A stretch of 64,000 nt of DNA from Marinobacter pelagius (GCF_900114925.1 NZ_FOUR01000001.1:744001-808000); one strand, 5' to 3'. Counted from the first letter of the stretch, positions 30,620-40,663 are shown. Program-made: numbers and translations. The notes: generated by a model not told the origin, from the letters alone.

Positions 30620-31669
30620 ATGCGGTTTGGAAAGTATTGGAACATTCTGGCGCTGCTGGTTGCCCTTGCGATCACCCCGGCAATGGCGGCGACAGATGCC
30701 GCTTCGGACAAAGAGTCTGAAGCCGAGCCTGACCGGAGCCCGCGGGTCCCCACCTTCGAGCTCAGGGGTGATCTCGCCGGTGAGCTGCAGGCTTTTACCA
30801 CCCGCTACGAGGATACCTTTGCCAACCTCGGAAACCGGCTGGCGCTGGGTTATCTGGAGCTGGTGAAGGCCAATCCCGGCGTGGATCCCTGGCTGCCTGG
30901 CGAAGGTACCACCATCACCCTGCCCCGCCAGTATGTGATTCCGGACGAGGCCCGCCGCAAGGGTATCGTGATCAACCTGGCGGAGTACCGTCTGTATTAC
31001 TTTACCGGGGATGGCGGTGTGCAGGTCTATCCGGTCGGGGTAGGTACCGAGGAGAATCCCTCGCCCCTCACCGATGCCCAAGTGACCATGCCGCTGGAGT
31101 CGCCGGCCTGGTATCCGCCGGCCAGTATCCGTGCGGAGTACGAGGCCAATGGTGAATACCTGCCCAAGATGATCCCGCCCGGCCCCGGCAACCCGCTGGG
31201 CACCCACGCCCTGTTGCTCAGTGAAAAGGGCTATCTTATCCATGGCACCAACAAGCGTTTCGGGGTCGGTATGGCGGTCAGCCATGGCTGTTTCCGGATG
31301 TACAACGAGGATATCTCCCGGTTTATCTACCAGGTGGACAAGGGAACACCGGTCCAGGTGATCCGCGATCCGGTCAAGATCGGTATATCCGGAGGTGAGA
31401 TCTGGCTCGAGGTTCACCGCCCGGGTGAGGATTATCCCCGTGAAGATCGGGACGAGCTCTGGCAACGGGTCTTCGCGGAGGTCGAGGCGTTCCGTGAGCG
31501 GAACCCGGCGGTGGAAGTGAATCGCCGTGCCATCGAACTGGCAGTGGACCAGGCGGATGGAATTCCCACCATGATCGGTGAGCAGCTCACCCAGGTTGCC
31601 ACTGATGAGAGTGCCGGGGAGGAATCCCCTGAAACAGGGAGTGAGCCGGAGCAGAAACTCTACTTCTGA
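30620..31669 (+). CDS. L,D-transpeptidase (YkuD/ErfK family)
   Basis: A periplasmic peptidoglycan enzyme of 349 residues that cross-links or attaches proteins to meso-DAP. It has a signal peptide ending AMAA, a LysM-like segment (about 60-100, ANPGVDPWLPGEGTTITLP) and a YkuD domain (about 110-250) with HGTNKRFGVG and catalytic SHGCFRM, Cys near 224. This is the ErfK/YbiS-like arrangement. ATG 30620 is favoured because it gives a normal signal peptide; GTG 30593 would add 9 residues. The downstream NfeD gene starts 22 bp later. Confidence 0.92.
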   Translation: MRFGKYWNILALLVALAITPAMAATDAASDKESEAEPDRSPRVPTFELRGDLAGELQAFTTRYEDTFANLGNRLALGYLELVKANPGVDPWLPGEGTTITLPRQYVIPDEARRKGIVINLAEYRLYYFTGDGGVQVYPVGVGTEENPSPLTDAQVTMPLESPAWYPPASIRAEYEANGEYLPKMIPPGPGNPLGTHALLLSEKGYLIHGTNKRFGVGMAVSHGCFRMYNEDISRFIYQVDKGTPVQVIRDPVKIGISGGEIWLEVHRPGEDYPREDRDELWQRVFAEVEAFRERNPAVEVNRRAIELAVDQADGIPTMIGEQLTQVATDESAGEESPETGSEPEQKLYF

Positions 31670-31691
31670 TGACTGACAAGGGGGACGTGCC

Positions 31692-33149
31692 ATGCAAGGG
31701 AAGCAAGCCATCAGAGCCGGAAAGTCCCGGCGCCTGAATCTGTTCGCGGCGGTCTTCCTCCTCGGGACTTTGCTCGCCGGAATTTCCCTCTCGCACCAGT
31801 TGCTTGCCCAGAATAGTCCGGACCGGGCCCTGGTACTTACCGTCCAGGGAGCCATTGGTCCGGCGACCATGGACTATGTGACCCGGGGTATCCGGCGCGC
31901 AGAGACCGAAGGCATGGGGCTCGTCGTCATCGAGATGGATACGCCGGGCGGTCTGATGAACTCAATGCGGGAAATCATCAAGACCATCCTCGCCTCCGAG
32001 GTGCCGGTGGCAACCTATGTGTCCCCCCAGGGCGCACGGGCTGCCAGTGCCGGCACCTACATCCTCTACGGCAGTCACATCGCCGCCATGGCCCCGGCCA
32101 CCAATCTTGGCTCGGCGACACCGGTCCAGATGGGAGGGATTCCCGGGACCGAACCCACGGAGCAGCCCTCCGAACCGCAGGAATCAGAGCAGGCGCCCGA
32201 ATCGGAGGGTACGGCGGATGAACAGGAAGACAGCAAGCGCCGGGGCGAAACCGCCATGGAGCGCAAGGTCCTGGAAGATGCGGTCAGCTATATCCGGGGT
32301 CTGGCGGAGCGCCATGGCCGCAACGCCGACTGGGCCGAACAGGCCGTGCGGGAGGCGGTCAACCTGGGTGCTGCCGAGGCCCTGGAGCGCAACGTCATCG
32401 ACGTGGTGGCACCCAACCTGCGGGATCTGTTGCAACAGATCGATGGCCGTACCGTTCGAATGGCCTCCGGTGACCGGACCCTGAGCACGGCGGATCTGGA
32501 ACTCGTGCGGGCGGAACCGGACTGGCGAACCAACCTGCTGTCGGTCATCACCGATCCGAACGTGGCCTACTTCCTGATGATCATCGGCTTCTACGGCATC
32601 ATCTTCGAGCTGGCCAATCCCGGTGCCATCGTCCCTGGCGTCATCGGCGCCATCAGCTTGATCCTCGCCCTTTTCGCCTTCCAGGTGCTGTCGGTGAACT
32701 ACGCCGGCCTGGCGCTGATCATGTTTGGACTCGCCTTTATTGTCGGCGAGGCTTTCATGCCGAGTTTCGGAATGCTGGGGGTCGGGGGCATCGTCGCCTT
32801 TGTCGCCGGTTCGGTGATCCTGATGGACGGCAGTCACCGGGATATCTCATTACCCACCATCGGGGGTACCGCGATCGTGGCGGCGGGCTTCATTCTCTGG
32901 ACGGTAACCCGTTTCATCGGTCTGCGACGCAGGCACCCGGTCAGCGGTTCGGAGCAGCTGACCCACGAACAGGGTGAAGCACTGGATACCTTCACCCGGG
33001 ACCACGAGCACTACACTGGTCATGTGCGTATCAGTGGTGAGCGCTGGAATGCCCGCAGCGGGCAGCCGGTAACGACCGGTGATCGTGTGCGGGTCACCGG
33101 CATCGAAGGTTTGACGGTAACCGTCGAGGTCCTCGAAGACGAAGGCTGA
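31692..33149 (+). CDS. nfeD: NfeD family membrane serine protease
   Basis: A 485-residue NfeD1 protein. After a signal/anchor helix comes a ClpP/SppA-like serine protease domain (about 35-235) with [14 protein letters not shown] and the nucleophile region [10 protein letters not shown] (Ser near 120). Then come four to five membrane helices (about 290-410) and a C-terminal OB-fold NfeD domain (about 430-485) with [28 protein letters not shown] low-complexity acidic insert (Glu, Pro and Ser) separates parts of the protease domain. It is followed by a slipin gene, the standard NfeD partner in membrane raft-like structures. It starts 22 bp after the L,D-transpeptidase. Confidence 0.93.
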   Translation: MQGKQAIRAGKSRRLNLFAAVFLLGTLLAGISLSHQLLAQNSPDRALVLTVQGAIGPATMDYVTRGIRRAETEGMGLVVIEMDTPGGLMNSMREIIKTILASEVPVATYVSPQGARAASAGTYILYGSHIAAMAPATNLGSATPVQMGGIPGTEPTEQPSEPQESEQAPESEGTADEQEDSKRRGETAMERKVLEDAVSYIRGLAERHGRNADWAEQAVREAVNLGAAEALERNVIDVVAPNLRDLLQQIDGRTVRMASGDRTLSTADLELVRAEPDWRTNLLSVITDPNVAYFLMIIGFYGIIFELANPGAIVPGVIGAISLILALFAFQVLSVNYAGLALIMFGLAFIVGEAFMPSFGMLGVGGIVAFVAGSVILMDGSHRDISLPTIGGTAIVAAGFILWTVTRFIGLRRRHPVSGSEQLTHEQGEALDTFTRDHEHYTGHVRISGERWNARSGQPVTTGDRVRVTGIEGLTVTVEVLEDEG

Positions 33150-33187
33150 CCCGGCGTTCAACAGTTCACGGCAAACAAGGAGGCCGT

Positions 33188-33970
33188 ATGATTGGTGATC
33201 TGATTCCCTATCTCGCACCCACGGTGGTGTTACTGCTGATCCTCGGATCGGCGATCAAGATCCTGCCCGAGTACGAGCGGGGCGTGGTGTTCTTCCTGGG
33301 GCGCTTCCAGGGCGTCAAAGGGCCTGGCCTGATCATTGTCATCCCCGGAATCCAGCAGATTGTCAGGGTGGATCTGAGGGTCATTGTGCTGGATGTTCCC
33401 AGCCAGGATGTGATTTCCAAGGACAACGTGACGGTACGGGTGAATGCGGTGCTCTATTTCCGTGTGGTGGACCCGGAGCGGGCCATCATTCGGGTCGAGG
33501 ACTTCAATTCAGCCACCAGCCAGCTGGCCCAGACCACCCTGCGTTCGGTGCTTGGCAAACACGACCTGGACGAGATGCTTTCGGAGCGTGACAAGCTCAA
33601 CGCCGATATCCAGGAGATTATCGATGCCCAGACCGAGGAATGGGGCATCAAGGTGGCCAATGTGGAGATCAAGCACGTGGACCTGAACGAGTCCATGATC
33701 CGCGCCATTGCCCGTCAGGCCGAGGCTGAGCGTGAGCGCCGGGCCAAGGTGATTCATGCCGAGGGTGAGTTGCAGGCGTCGAAGAAGCTGGTGGAAGCCG
33801 CCGAGGTAATGTCCGCCAACTCCGGGGCCATGCAGTTGCGCTATCTGCAGACGCTGGCCGACATGAGTAGCAGCAACTCCTCCACCATCGTGTTCCCGTT
33901 GCCGATGGATATGATGAAGACGTTCATGGAGAAGCAGGTGAAGACGCAGCCCTCTGGTGAGCAGGGCTGA
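33188..33970 (+). CDS. slipin (SPFH/band 7 protein)
   Basis: A 260-residue stomatin-type protein with an N-terminal membrane hairpin (about 8-28), an SPFH domain (about 30-190) with [22 protein letters not shown], and a coiled-coil tail. Slipins oligomerise in the inner membrane and are processed by NfeD proteases. The operon with nfeD is the classical NfeD1b-slipin pair. The ATG follows AAGGAGG. Two terminator hairpins follow. Confidence 0.94.
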   Translation: MIGDLIPYLAPTVVLLLILGSAIKILPEYERGVVFFLGRFQGVKGPGLIIVIPGIQQIVRVDLRVIVLDVPSQDVISKDNVTVRVNAVLYFRVVDPERAIIRVEDFNSATSQLAQTTLRSVLGKHDLDEMLSERDKLNADIQEIIDAQTEEWGIKVANVEIKHVDLNESMIRAIARQAEAERERRAKVIHAEGELQASKKLVEAAEVMSANSGAMQLRYLQTLADMSSSNSSTIVFPLPMDMMKTFMEKQVKTQPSGEQG

Positions 33971-33979
33971 TCTGAAAAT

Positions 33980-34009
33980 GGGGTCAGAAGAAGGCTTTCT
34001 TCTGACCCC
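33980..34009 (+). terminator. terminator hairpin after slipin
   Basis: GGGGTCAGAAGA (33980-33991) pairs with TCTTCTGACCCC (33998-34009), followed by GTCTT. The U-tract is short, but the stem is perfect. Confidence 0.6.
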
Positions 34010-34031
34010 GTCTTACCTAACGGTCAGGCAC

Positions 34032-34061
34032 AAAAAAAGGCCGGGAATCCCGGCCTTTTTC
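34032..34061. terminator. bidirectional terminator between slipin and lpp
   Basis: AAAAAAAGGCCGGGA and TCCCGGCCTTTTT form a GC stem with A/T tracts on both sides, so it can stop both the plus-strand slipin transcript and the minus-strand lipoprotein transcript. Confidence 0.85.
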
Positions 34062-34077
34062 AGCATAACCGAGCCAA

Positions 34078-34356
34078 TTACTTCTGGCTGGCGCTTTCCA
34101 GCATGCGCTTGGCACGCTCGTTGGCTTCGTCTGCAGCTTGCTGGGCTGCGCGGGCAGCGGCCAGGGCTTCTTCTGCAGTCTGCTGTGCAGTGCGTGCGTC
34201 AGAAGCAGCGCTGTTGGCAGTGTTCAGTGCGTTCTCAGCGGTCTGCTCTGCAGAAGTTGCAGTAGCATTGGCCTCGTCGATGGCAGCCTGGTTGCTGGCA
34301 CAGCCGGCAGTCAGAGCAGTAGCCATTGCAAACCCAGCGATCATCAGTTTACGCAT
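34078..34356 (-). CDS. major outer membrane lipoprotein (Lpp/OprI family)
   Basis: A 92-residue lipoprotein. Signal peptide with lipobox LTAGC, Cys19, then an alanine-zipper coiled coil rich in Ala, Gln and Glu in heptads, ending ERAKRMLESASQK. The terminal lysine is the residue that L,D-transpeptidases link to peptidoglycan in Lpp. Two L,D-transpeptidase genes flank it, which fits envelope anchoring. The 202-bp upstream gap holds a TATACT hexamer on its strand (around 34410) and an AAGGGG ribosome site. Confidence 0.92.
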   Translation of the reverse strand: MRKLMIAGFAMATALTAGCASNQAAIDEANATATSAEQTAENALNTANSAASDARTAQQTAEEALAAARAAQQAADEANERAKRMLESASQK

Positions 34357-34558
34357 AGTAAATCCCCTTATTGGTCGTTTTATGTCCTGAGTCTCGGAAG
34401 TGAGTATAGACCACTTCCTGTAAAACCGGGTCCGACAGAAGATCTTTTTCCGTCGGAGTCGTTAAACAGTGTAAAACACTCCGAGACAAAATGTTAACTA
34501 AGGATACGCAAAATTTCTTAGCTTATGACAACAACTTAATCGTGGTGTCATGCCTTAT

Positions 34559-35119
34559 TCACGGAAGAATGCGGATCCGGGTTCCATTGGAGACCAATTG
34601 CCAGATCTCATCCATGGCTTCGTTGGTGACGGCAATGCAGCCGTCGGTCCAGTCCAGACCGACATAGGCAAAGGCCATGTCGCCGGCTTCGTTGGGCAGG
34701 CCGTGGATCATGATGCTGCCGCCGGGATCGAGGCCCCAGGCCTCGGCCAGTTCGCGGTCCCGCGGGCTGGGGTAGGAGATATGAATGGACTTGTAGAAAT
34801 CGCTCTGGTGATTGCGCCAGTCCAGGACGTATTCACCCTCCGGTGTGCGCTCATCACCCTCGTAGAGCTTGTGACCTTCGGGATTGTCGCCAAGCGAGAT
34901 GCGGTAACTGCGAACAATGTCCTCACCGTCCAGCAAATAGAGCCGGCGTTCGGCTTTTTTCACCAGCACTTCGCTGATGTCGAAACGGTCCGCGTTGAAC
35001 GATTGTGGGTCGGGCATCCGAACGTCTGCCTTCGCAAGCAGATCCGAGGCACTGGCAGTCCCTGACCCCAGCAGCATAACGATAAATAGACAACGGCAGA
35101 CGTTTCGAAGCAAACCCAT
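34559..35119 (-). CDS. L,D-transpeptidase family protein (YafK-like)
   Basis: A 186-residue exported protein with a signal peptide (about residues 1-24, ASASD) and a YkuD-like catalytic core: SIMIHGLP with His139, and DWTDGCIAVTNEAMD with Cys161. The DxTxGCIAxTNxxMDE form is the YafK/DpaA subtype, which in E. coli hydrolyses the Lpp-peptidoglycan bond instead of forming it. Being next to lpp on the same strand supports such a role (inference). Confidence 0.88.
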   Translation of the reverse strand: MGLLRNVCRCLFIVMLLGSGTASASDLLAKADVRMPDPQSFNADRFDISEVLVKKAERRLYLLDGEDIVRSYRISLGDNPEGHKLYEGDERTPEGEYVLDWRNHQSDFYKSIHISYPSPRDRELAEAWGLDPGGSIMIHGLPNEAGDMAFAYVGLDWTDGCIAVTNEAMDEIWQLVSNGTRIRILP

Positions 35120-35227
35120 AACCCTGACTTACCAAACATTAATATTTCTGCAGCGCCGTTTATATCATAGCTCAGGGTGAGGCTGTTAAGGGGTTTTGTT
35201 AAGTTTTATAGCCATCCCTTTCCTCGG

Positions 35228-36952
35228 TCAGTCATTTTGTGACCTGTCCATCTTCATACCCACCTTGGTGACCCGGTCGGCTTCTGTCGCCCGGGCAACC
35301 AGGGTAACCGGGCCCAGGGTCACGGTATCGCCGACAACCGGATGCCCCTTGGTTCGACGGGAGAAGCACTCCGTCAGGGTGATGTCCGGCGACAGTTCAT
35401 CGAACTCGATGCCATAGACCTGCTCAACATCCCCGAGCAGCGCGTCTCCGTTCAGTACGAAATCCCCGAAGAAGGCCCGTTCGGCCAGGTACTCCGGCGC
35501 ATGCCGGCCGCTGAGAGCCTTGCCCAGCTCCGGAAGCACGCCGGGAGTGGCAAACATGGCCACCATATCGCCGCTGGAGACTTCCAGGTCCGCCTTCGGC
35601 TGCAGGCAGACACGGTTACGGAACACACCGGCCACCGCGGTATTGGCCGGAAACCGCAGCTGGCCGAGGCGCCGTGGCGTTTCCCAGTTCTTGCCGCGCA
35701 GGGGAAACAGCATCAATTCGTGGTCGCCGGCGGCGGGAGCGTCGAGGGGCAGGCGACGGTAGGGGTCGTCGCTGGCGGGCACTTCCAGCCGGAGCTTGCG
35801 GGCCAGGGGCGCCATGGTGGTGCCCTGGACCACCAGGGAGACCAGCACGATAAAGAACGCGGCATGGAAGACCTGCTGGGCCTCCGGCAGGTCGGCGATG
35901 ATCGGAAACAGCGCCAGGACGATCGGCACCGCCCCTCTCAGACCGACCCAGCCGATAAAGCCGAGCTCGCGACGCTTGAAGCCGAAAGGCCAGAGGGTGG
36001 CAAAGACAGTGGCCGGCCGGATGACAAAGATCAGCGCCAGAGCCAGGATCAGGCCGCTCCCGGCCAGGGGCAGCAGCTCTGAGGGCGAGACCAGCAGGCC
36101 GAGCATCAGGAACAGGCACAGCTGGGCCAGCCAGGCCAGGCCGTCGTGGACCTGCAGGATCATCGGCATCATGCGCACCGGCCGGTTACCGATCACCACG
36201 CCGGTCAGGTAGATGGCCAGGAAGCCGGAACCACCCAGGGCGTTGGTGGCAGAGAACACGGATATCCCGGCGGCGGCTACCAGGAGGGGATACAGGGATG
36301 GGGTCAGGCGGATACGGTTGGCCAGCTCCACCACGGCAAAGCCCCCCGCCAGGCCAGCAATACCGCCGATGCCGAATTGCTTGATCAGCATCAGCAAAGC
36401 CGACCAGGTGGCGCCCGCCCCCTCGTTGCCGATCAGGGTAACCAGCAAAAGGGTCAGGAAAATGGCCATGGGATCGTTACTGCCGGACTCGATCTCCAGG
36501 GTGGCGCTGACCCGTTCGTTCAGGTGCAACCCCCGGCCCTGAAGCAGCGAGAACACCGCTGCGGCGTCGGTGGAGGAGATGATGGCGCCAATGAGCAGGG
36601 CGGTCAGCCATTCCAGGTCAAACACCCAGCGGGCGACCACGGCCGCTCCGGCGGCGGTCAGGAAGACGCCGAGGGTGGCCAGCACCAGCGCCGGACGCAG
36701 CCCCACCCGGAAGGTTTCCGCCCGGGTGCGCATGCCGCCATCGAGCAGGATCACTCCGAGGGCCAGGTTGGCTATCAGGAAGGCCAGTTCGAAATTATCG
36801 AATTCGATGCCACCGGGGCCGTCCTCGCCCATCATCATGCCCACCACCAGGAAGATCAGCAGCACCGGCATGCCGACGCGGCTGGACAGCGGGCTGAGCA
36901 CAATGCTGATCACCAGCATCAGGGCTCCGACTAGGGTGAGAGTGGGATCCAT
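35228..36952 (-). CDS. potassium/proton antiporter (NhaP2/CvrA-like)
   Basis: A CPA1-type antiporter of 574 residues with about 12-13 helices (residues 1-385), a TrkA-C (RCK_C) ligand domain (about 405-490, with SSGDMVAMFATPGV) and a C-terminal CorC/HlyC-like segment (about 500-565). This three-part arrangement is that of NhaP2/CvrA, which exports K+ under high potassium or low osmolarity. SSTDAAAVFSLL near residue 125 is the ion-binding helix. It is monocistronic and divergent from the tRNA. Confidence 0.9.
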   Translation of the reverse strand: MDPTLTLVGALMLVISIVLSPLSSRVGMPVLLIFLVVGMMMGEDGPGGIEFDNFELAFLIANLALGVILLDGGMRTRAETFRVGLRPALVLATLGVFLTAAGAAVVARWVFDLEWLTALLIGAIISSTDAAAVFSLLQGRGLHLNERVSATLEIESGSNDPMAIFLTLLLVTLIGNEGAGATWSALLMLIKQFGIGGIAGLAGGFAVVELANRIRLTPSLYPLLVAAAGISVFSATNALGGSGFLAIYLTGVVIGNRPVRMMPMILQVHDGLAWLAQLCLFLMLGLLVSPSELLPLAGSGLILALALIFVIRPATVFATLWPFGFKRRELGFIGWVGLRGAVPIVLALFPIIADLPEAQQVFHAAFFIVLVSLVVQGTTMAPLARKLRLEVPASDDPYRRLPLDAPAAGDHELMLFPLRGKNWETPRRLGQLRFPANTAVAGVFRNRVCLQPKADLEVSSGDMVAMFATPGVLPELGKALSGRHAPEYLAERAFFGDFVLNGDALLGDVEQVYGIEFDELSPDITLTECFSRRTKGHPVVGDTVTLGPVTLVARATEADRVTKVGMKMDRSQND

Positions 36953-37023
36953 TCAATCTCCAGACACAAGGCTTGCCCAAAAGCGGGCCGTCCGCTTATA
37001 TTTCACTCGCGGCCAACGCAAAT

Positions 37024-37097
37024 GCGGGTGTAGTTCAATGGTAGAACGGCAGCTTCCCAAGCTGCATACGAGGGTTCGATTCCCTTCACCCGCTCCA
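37024..37097 (+). tRNA. glyU: tRNA-Gly (anticodon CCC)
   Basis: Full cloverleaf with acceptor GCGGGTG/CACCCGC, D-arm TTCAATGGTAGAA, anticodon stem GCAGC/GCTGC with loop TTCCCAA, T-arm AGGGTTCGATTCCCT, and an encoded CCA (37095-37097). The layout matches glyU-type tRNA-Gly; anticodon CCC reads GGG. A single-copy gene flanked by antiporter and NDH-2 genes. Confidence 0.97.
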
Positions 37098-37123
37098 CCA
37101 GCTTTCCCTGGCCGGTTTTCCCT

Positions 37124-38434
37124 TCAGTGTAGTTTCAGACGCGGGTGCATGGCACGGCTGATTTTATCCATCAGCCAGATGATGCCTGTCCGTACAAACC
37201 CGTGCAGAGCGACCTGGTGCATACGGTACAGGGAGACATAGAACAGCCTGGCCACCTTGCCCTCGATGTACATGCTGCGCCCGGATAAATTGCCCATCAG
37301 GTTGCCAACCGTGGTGTAGCGGCTGAAATTGATCAGCGAGCCATGGTCGTTGTACACGAAGGGCTCATCGGCTTTGCCTTCCAGACGGTTGCACAGGGTC
37401 TTGAACAGGGCGTCCGCCTGCTGGTGGGCGGCCTGGGCCCGGGGTGGCACCGGGCGATCGGAATCCGGCTGCGGGCAGGCGGCGCAATCCCCGAGGGCGA
37501 AGATATCCACATCCTGCGTGGTCTGGAGCGTCTGTTCCACAACCAGCTGGTTGCTCCGATTGACCTCCAGCCCGTCCAGCTCGGCGAGGAAAGCGGGCGC
37601 CTTGATCCCGGCGGCCCAGATGGTCATTTCCGATGGCAGTTCGGTGCCGTCCTTCATGATGATGCTGTGTTCCCGGACTTCGCTCACCGGCTGTCCGGTC
37701 AGCACCTGAACGTGCTGGCGCTCCAGTTCCCGGGTGGCTGCCGCGGAGAGCCTGCCGGGCAGGGCGGGCAGGATCCGGTCGGCTGCCTCGATCACGGAAA
37801 TGGAGACGTCGGAGGGCTTGAGGTGGTTCATGCCGTAGACCGGCAATTCGCGGGACGCCAGGCGCAACTCCGCGGCAAGTTCCACCCCGGTGGCGCCGGC
37901 ACCGATAATGCTGATGTTGAGGGTGTGCTCATGGCCCTGGAGCGCTTCGTGGTTCTTGCGCAGAAAGGCGTTCAGCATCAGGTTGTGGAACCGCCGGGCC
38001 TGTTTCAGGCTGTCCAGGAACAGGCAGTGCTCCTGGGCGCCGGGGGTGCCAAAATCATTGGCGGTGCTGCCGACGGCGATCACCAGGGTGTCGTAGCTGA
38101 TCGTGCGGGCCGGCACCACTTCCCGGCCCTCTTCGTCATGAAACGGGGCAATGACCAGCTCTTTGGCCTTGCGGTCGAGCCCGCTCATGCGTCCAAGCTG
38201 GAATTCGTAGTGATGTTTCCGGGCATGGGCGCGGTAGTTGATCTCGTTGGCGCTGGCGTCCAGGGAGCCGGAGGCGACTTCGTGCAGAAGGGGTTTCCAG
38301 ACATGGGTGAGGCCGGCATCGACCAGGGTAATCCGGGCCTTGCGCTTCTTGCCCAGCTTGTTGCCGAGGCTGGTGACCAGCTCCAGACCGCCGGCACCGC
38401 CGCCGACCACCACGATATGAGGAAGGTTATCCAT
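37124..38434 (-). CDS. ndh: type II NADH dehydrogenase (NDH-2)
   Basis: A 436-residue flavoprotein that oxidises NADH and reduces quinone at the membrane without pumping protons. FAD-binding GGGAGGLELV occurs at residues 11-20, a second dinucleotide motif IGAGATGVELA near 175, and the FALGDCAACP FAD segment near 310. The C-terminal amphipathic region (RLFYVSLYRMHQVALHG) anchors it to the membrane. It is monocistronic. Just upstream are a hairpin (38460-38492) and GC-poor sequence that hold the promoter. Confidence 0.94.
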   Translation of the reverse strand: MDNLPHIVVVGGGAGGLELVTSLGNKLGKKRKARITLVDAGLTHVWKPLLHEVASGSLDASANEINYRAHARKHHYEFQLGRMSGLDRKAKELVIAPFHDEEGREVVPARTISYDTLVIAVGSTANDFGTPGAQEHCLFLDSLKQARRFHNLMLNAFLRKNHEALQGHEHTLNISIIGAGATGVELAAELRLASRELPVYGMNHLKPSDVSISVIEAADRILPALPGRLSAAATRELERQHVQVLTGQPVSEVREHSIIMKDGTELPSEMTIWAAGIKAPAFLAELDGLEVNRSNQLVVEQTLQTTQDVDIFALGDCAACPQPDSDRPVPPRAQAAHQQADALFKTLCNRLEGKADEPFVYNDHGSLINFSRYTTVGNLMGNLSGRSMYIEGKVARLFYVSLYRMHQVALHGFVRTGIIWLMDKISRAMHPRLKLH

Positions 38435-38459
38435 AACAATCAGACCTTGAAGTGAAGAG

Positions 38460-38492
38460 AGCCAAGCACTCTTGCGACCAAAAGTGCTTGGC
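38460..38492. repeat. inverted repeat, possible hairpin between ndh and the LOG gene
   Basis: AGCCAAGCACT and AGTGCTTGGCT are 11-bp reverse complements around an 11-base loop. It lies in the 235-bp divergent intergenic region between ndh (leftward) and the LOG-family gene (rightward), where it could be an operator or 5' leader structure. Confidence 0.45.
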
Positions 38493-38669
38493 TGTCCTCA
38501 CTGGGAAAGGCATCGTTAAAGGTAGGGTGCTAATGCTGCCGAAGTAATACTAACTCGGAGCTGGTCGCCGGCACAATTGCACTGAAGGAGGGTTTACCTC
38601 CCCCAAACATTTAACTGCTTTGGTTGAACGCCCATACTATGGAGCATTTCACCAGTCAGAATACGGGAG

Positions 38670-39236
38670 ATGTCGATGAAAGTGGCGGTTTATTGCGGGT
38701 CCAGACCCGGCAACAGTTCGGTGTTTGTGGACAAGGCCAGGGAACTGGGCACCTGGTTTGGCAGCCATGGCATTGATGTGGTTTTCGGTGGCGGCCACGT
38801 CGGTTTGATGGGTATCGTGGCCGATGCCACCCTGGCGGCCGGTGGCCGGGTCTATGGCGTGATTCCCGAGAGCCTGAGGGACCGGGAGCTGGCCCATGAC
38901 CGCCTGACCGAACTGCATGTGGTTCGTGATATGCACCAGCGCAAGGCCCGGATGGCGGAGCTGGCGGATGGTTTCCTTGCCCTGCCCGGCGGTATCGGAA
39001 CCCTGGAAGAGCTGTTCGAGGCGTGGACCTGGGGCCAGCTGGGTTTTCATCAGAAGCCCTGTGGCCTGTATAACATCAACGGCTTCTACGACCCGCTGCT
39101 GGCAATGGTGCAGACCATGCAGGAAAACGGCTTCCTGAACCAGGAATACATCGACATGATCATCCGGGCGGAAACGCCGGAGGCGGTGGTTGAAGCCTTC
39201 GGCAACTACCGGCCACCCCACGAGAAATGGACCTGA
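38670..39236 (+). CDS. LOG family protein (TIGR00730 cytokinin riboside phosphoribohydrolase)
   Basis: A 188-residue Rossmann-like protein with the LOG signatures: GGGHVGLMG at 40-48, MxxRKARM near 89-95 and PGGIGTLEE at 106-114. The family hydrolyses nucleoside 5'-monophosphates to the base and ribose phosphate. It was formerly mis-annotated as lysine decarboxylase. ATG 38670 follows GGGAGAT. It is monocistronic, or leads into the alanine symporter 38 bp later. Confidence 0.92.
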   Translation: MSMKVAVYCGSRPGNSSVFVDKARELGTWFGSHGIDVVFGGGHVGLMGIVADATLAAGGRVYGVIPESLRDRELAHDRLTELHVVRDMHQRKARMAELADGFLALPGGIGTLEELFEAWTWGQLGFHQKPCGLYNINGFYDPLLAMVQTMQENGFLNQEYIDMIIRAETPEAVVEAFGNYRPPHEKWT

Positions 39237-39274
39237 GGGTGACACGGCAATAGTTCGGGCAGGGATGGCGTAGA

Positions 39275-40663
39275 ATGCAGGAACTGGTTGATCAGATCGG
39301 AGCGATTATCTGGGGGCCACTGACCATCCTGTTGCTGGTGGGTACCGGTCTCTACCTGAGCATACGGCTGCGTTTCATCCAGCTCCTTCGGCTCGGGCTG
39401 TCCATGCGCATCATGAGCGGCCGCGATGCCGAGAAGTCCCAGGTCGGGGAGTTGAGTCATTTCTCGGCCCTGACCGTTGCCCTGTCCGCGGCCATCGGTA
39501 ATGGCAACATCGCCGGGGTGGCTACCGCCATTGCTCTCGGTGGGCCCGGCGCTATCTTCTGGATGTGGGTGACCGCAGTGGTGGGCATGGCCACGGTGTT
39601 TGCCAGCACCACCCTGGCTCTCAAGTTTCGTCACTACGATCCGGAAACCGGCTATGCCGGCGGCCCGATGTATTACATCGAGCGTGGGTTGGGCCCGAAG
39701 TGGAAACCCCTGGCCCAGTTCTTTGCCCTGTGCGCGATCATTGCTGCCTACGGCACCGGCAATATGGTCGAGGCCAACTCGGTAGCTGACACTATGGAGT
39801 TTTCCCTGCGGGATATCATTGGTTACGAGCCTTCGGAAAACCGGGTGCTCGGGGTCAAACTGGGCATTGGCGTCGTCTATGGATTGCTGATCTGGATGGT
39901 CATTGTCGGCGGCATCCGGCGCATCGGTTCGGTGGTCTCCCGCCTGGTCCCCCTGATGTTCGTGATCTATGTGGGCAGTGCGCTGGTGGTGCTTGGCCTG
40001 AACGCAGAGGCTATCCCGGGCGCCTTCGTCCAGATCATTTCCGATGCCTTTACCGGCACCGCGGCCACCGGCGGATTTGCGGGCGCGGCCGTGATGACCA
40101 CCATCCAGTTCGGAGTGGCCCGTGGCGTGTTCAGTAACGAGGCCGGTCTGGGCACCACGCCTATTGCCATGGCGGCGACCCGTGTCGACGAGCCGGTGCG
40201 GGCGGGACTGGTGGCCATGAACGGCCCCCTGTTCGACACCCTGGTGGTTTGCACCATCACGGCGCTGGTGATTGTCACGACCGGTGTCTGGACCACCGGT
40301 GTCAGCGGTTCGGAGCTGACCACCATGGCGTTCAATGCCGCCGTCCCGGATCTTGGCAAGCTGGCCGTTACCGTGTCGCTGCTGTTCTTCTCGTTCTCCA
40401 GTGTGGTGGGCTGGAGTTACTACGGGGACAGGGGGACCGGCTACCTGTTCGGTAACAAGTCCGTACGGCTGTACCGCAACCTGTTCTGTCTGCTGCTGCC
40501 GGTGGGGGCGGTGATGGATCTTGAGCTGGTCTGGGCGTTGTGTGATATCGCCAACGGGCTGATGGCGGTGCCCAACCTCATTGCGATCCTGTTGCTGTCG
40601 CCGCTGGTGATCCGGCTCACCAGGGACTACTTCCTCCGCCGGACAGCGGATGCGGCACTCTGA
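39275..40663 (+). CDS. sodium:alanine symporter (AgcS family)
   Basis: A 462-residue AGCS transporter with about 10-11 helices. Family signatures include GNGNIAGVATAIALGGPGAIFWMW near residue 77 and NEAGLGTTPIAMAATRVDEP near 290, which are the Na+/substrate-binding helices. It imports alanine or glycine with Na+, as expected in a marine organism. It starts 38 bp after the LOG-family gene. Confidence 0.94.
   Translation: MQELVDQIGAIIWGPLTILLLVGTGLYLSIRLRFIQLLRLGLSMRIMSGRDAEKSQVGELSHFSALTVALSAAIGNGNIAGVATAIALGGPGAIFWMWVTAVVGMATVFASTTLALKFRHYDPETGYAGGPMYYIERGLGPKWKPLAQFFALCAIIAAYGTGNMVEANSVADTMEFSLRDIIGYEPSENRVLGVKLGIGVVYGLLIWMVIVGGIRRIGSVVSRLVPLMFVIYVGSALVVLGLNAEAIPGAFVQIISDAFTGTAATGGFAGAAVMTTIQFGVARGVFSNEAGLGTTPIAMAATRVDEPVRAGLVAMNGPLFDTLVVCTITALVIVTTGVWTTGVSGSELTTMAFNAAVPDLGKLAVTVSLLFFSFSSVVGWSYYGDRGTGYLFGNKSVRLYRNLFCLLLPVGAVMDLELVWALCDIANGLMAVPNLIAILLLSPLVIRLTRDYFLRRTADAAL

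Noticed and set aside
30143..31870. A 575-codon minus-strand frame
   Set aside because: Crosses the UPF0016 and L,D-transpeptidase genes and an intergenic region; no motif found.
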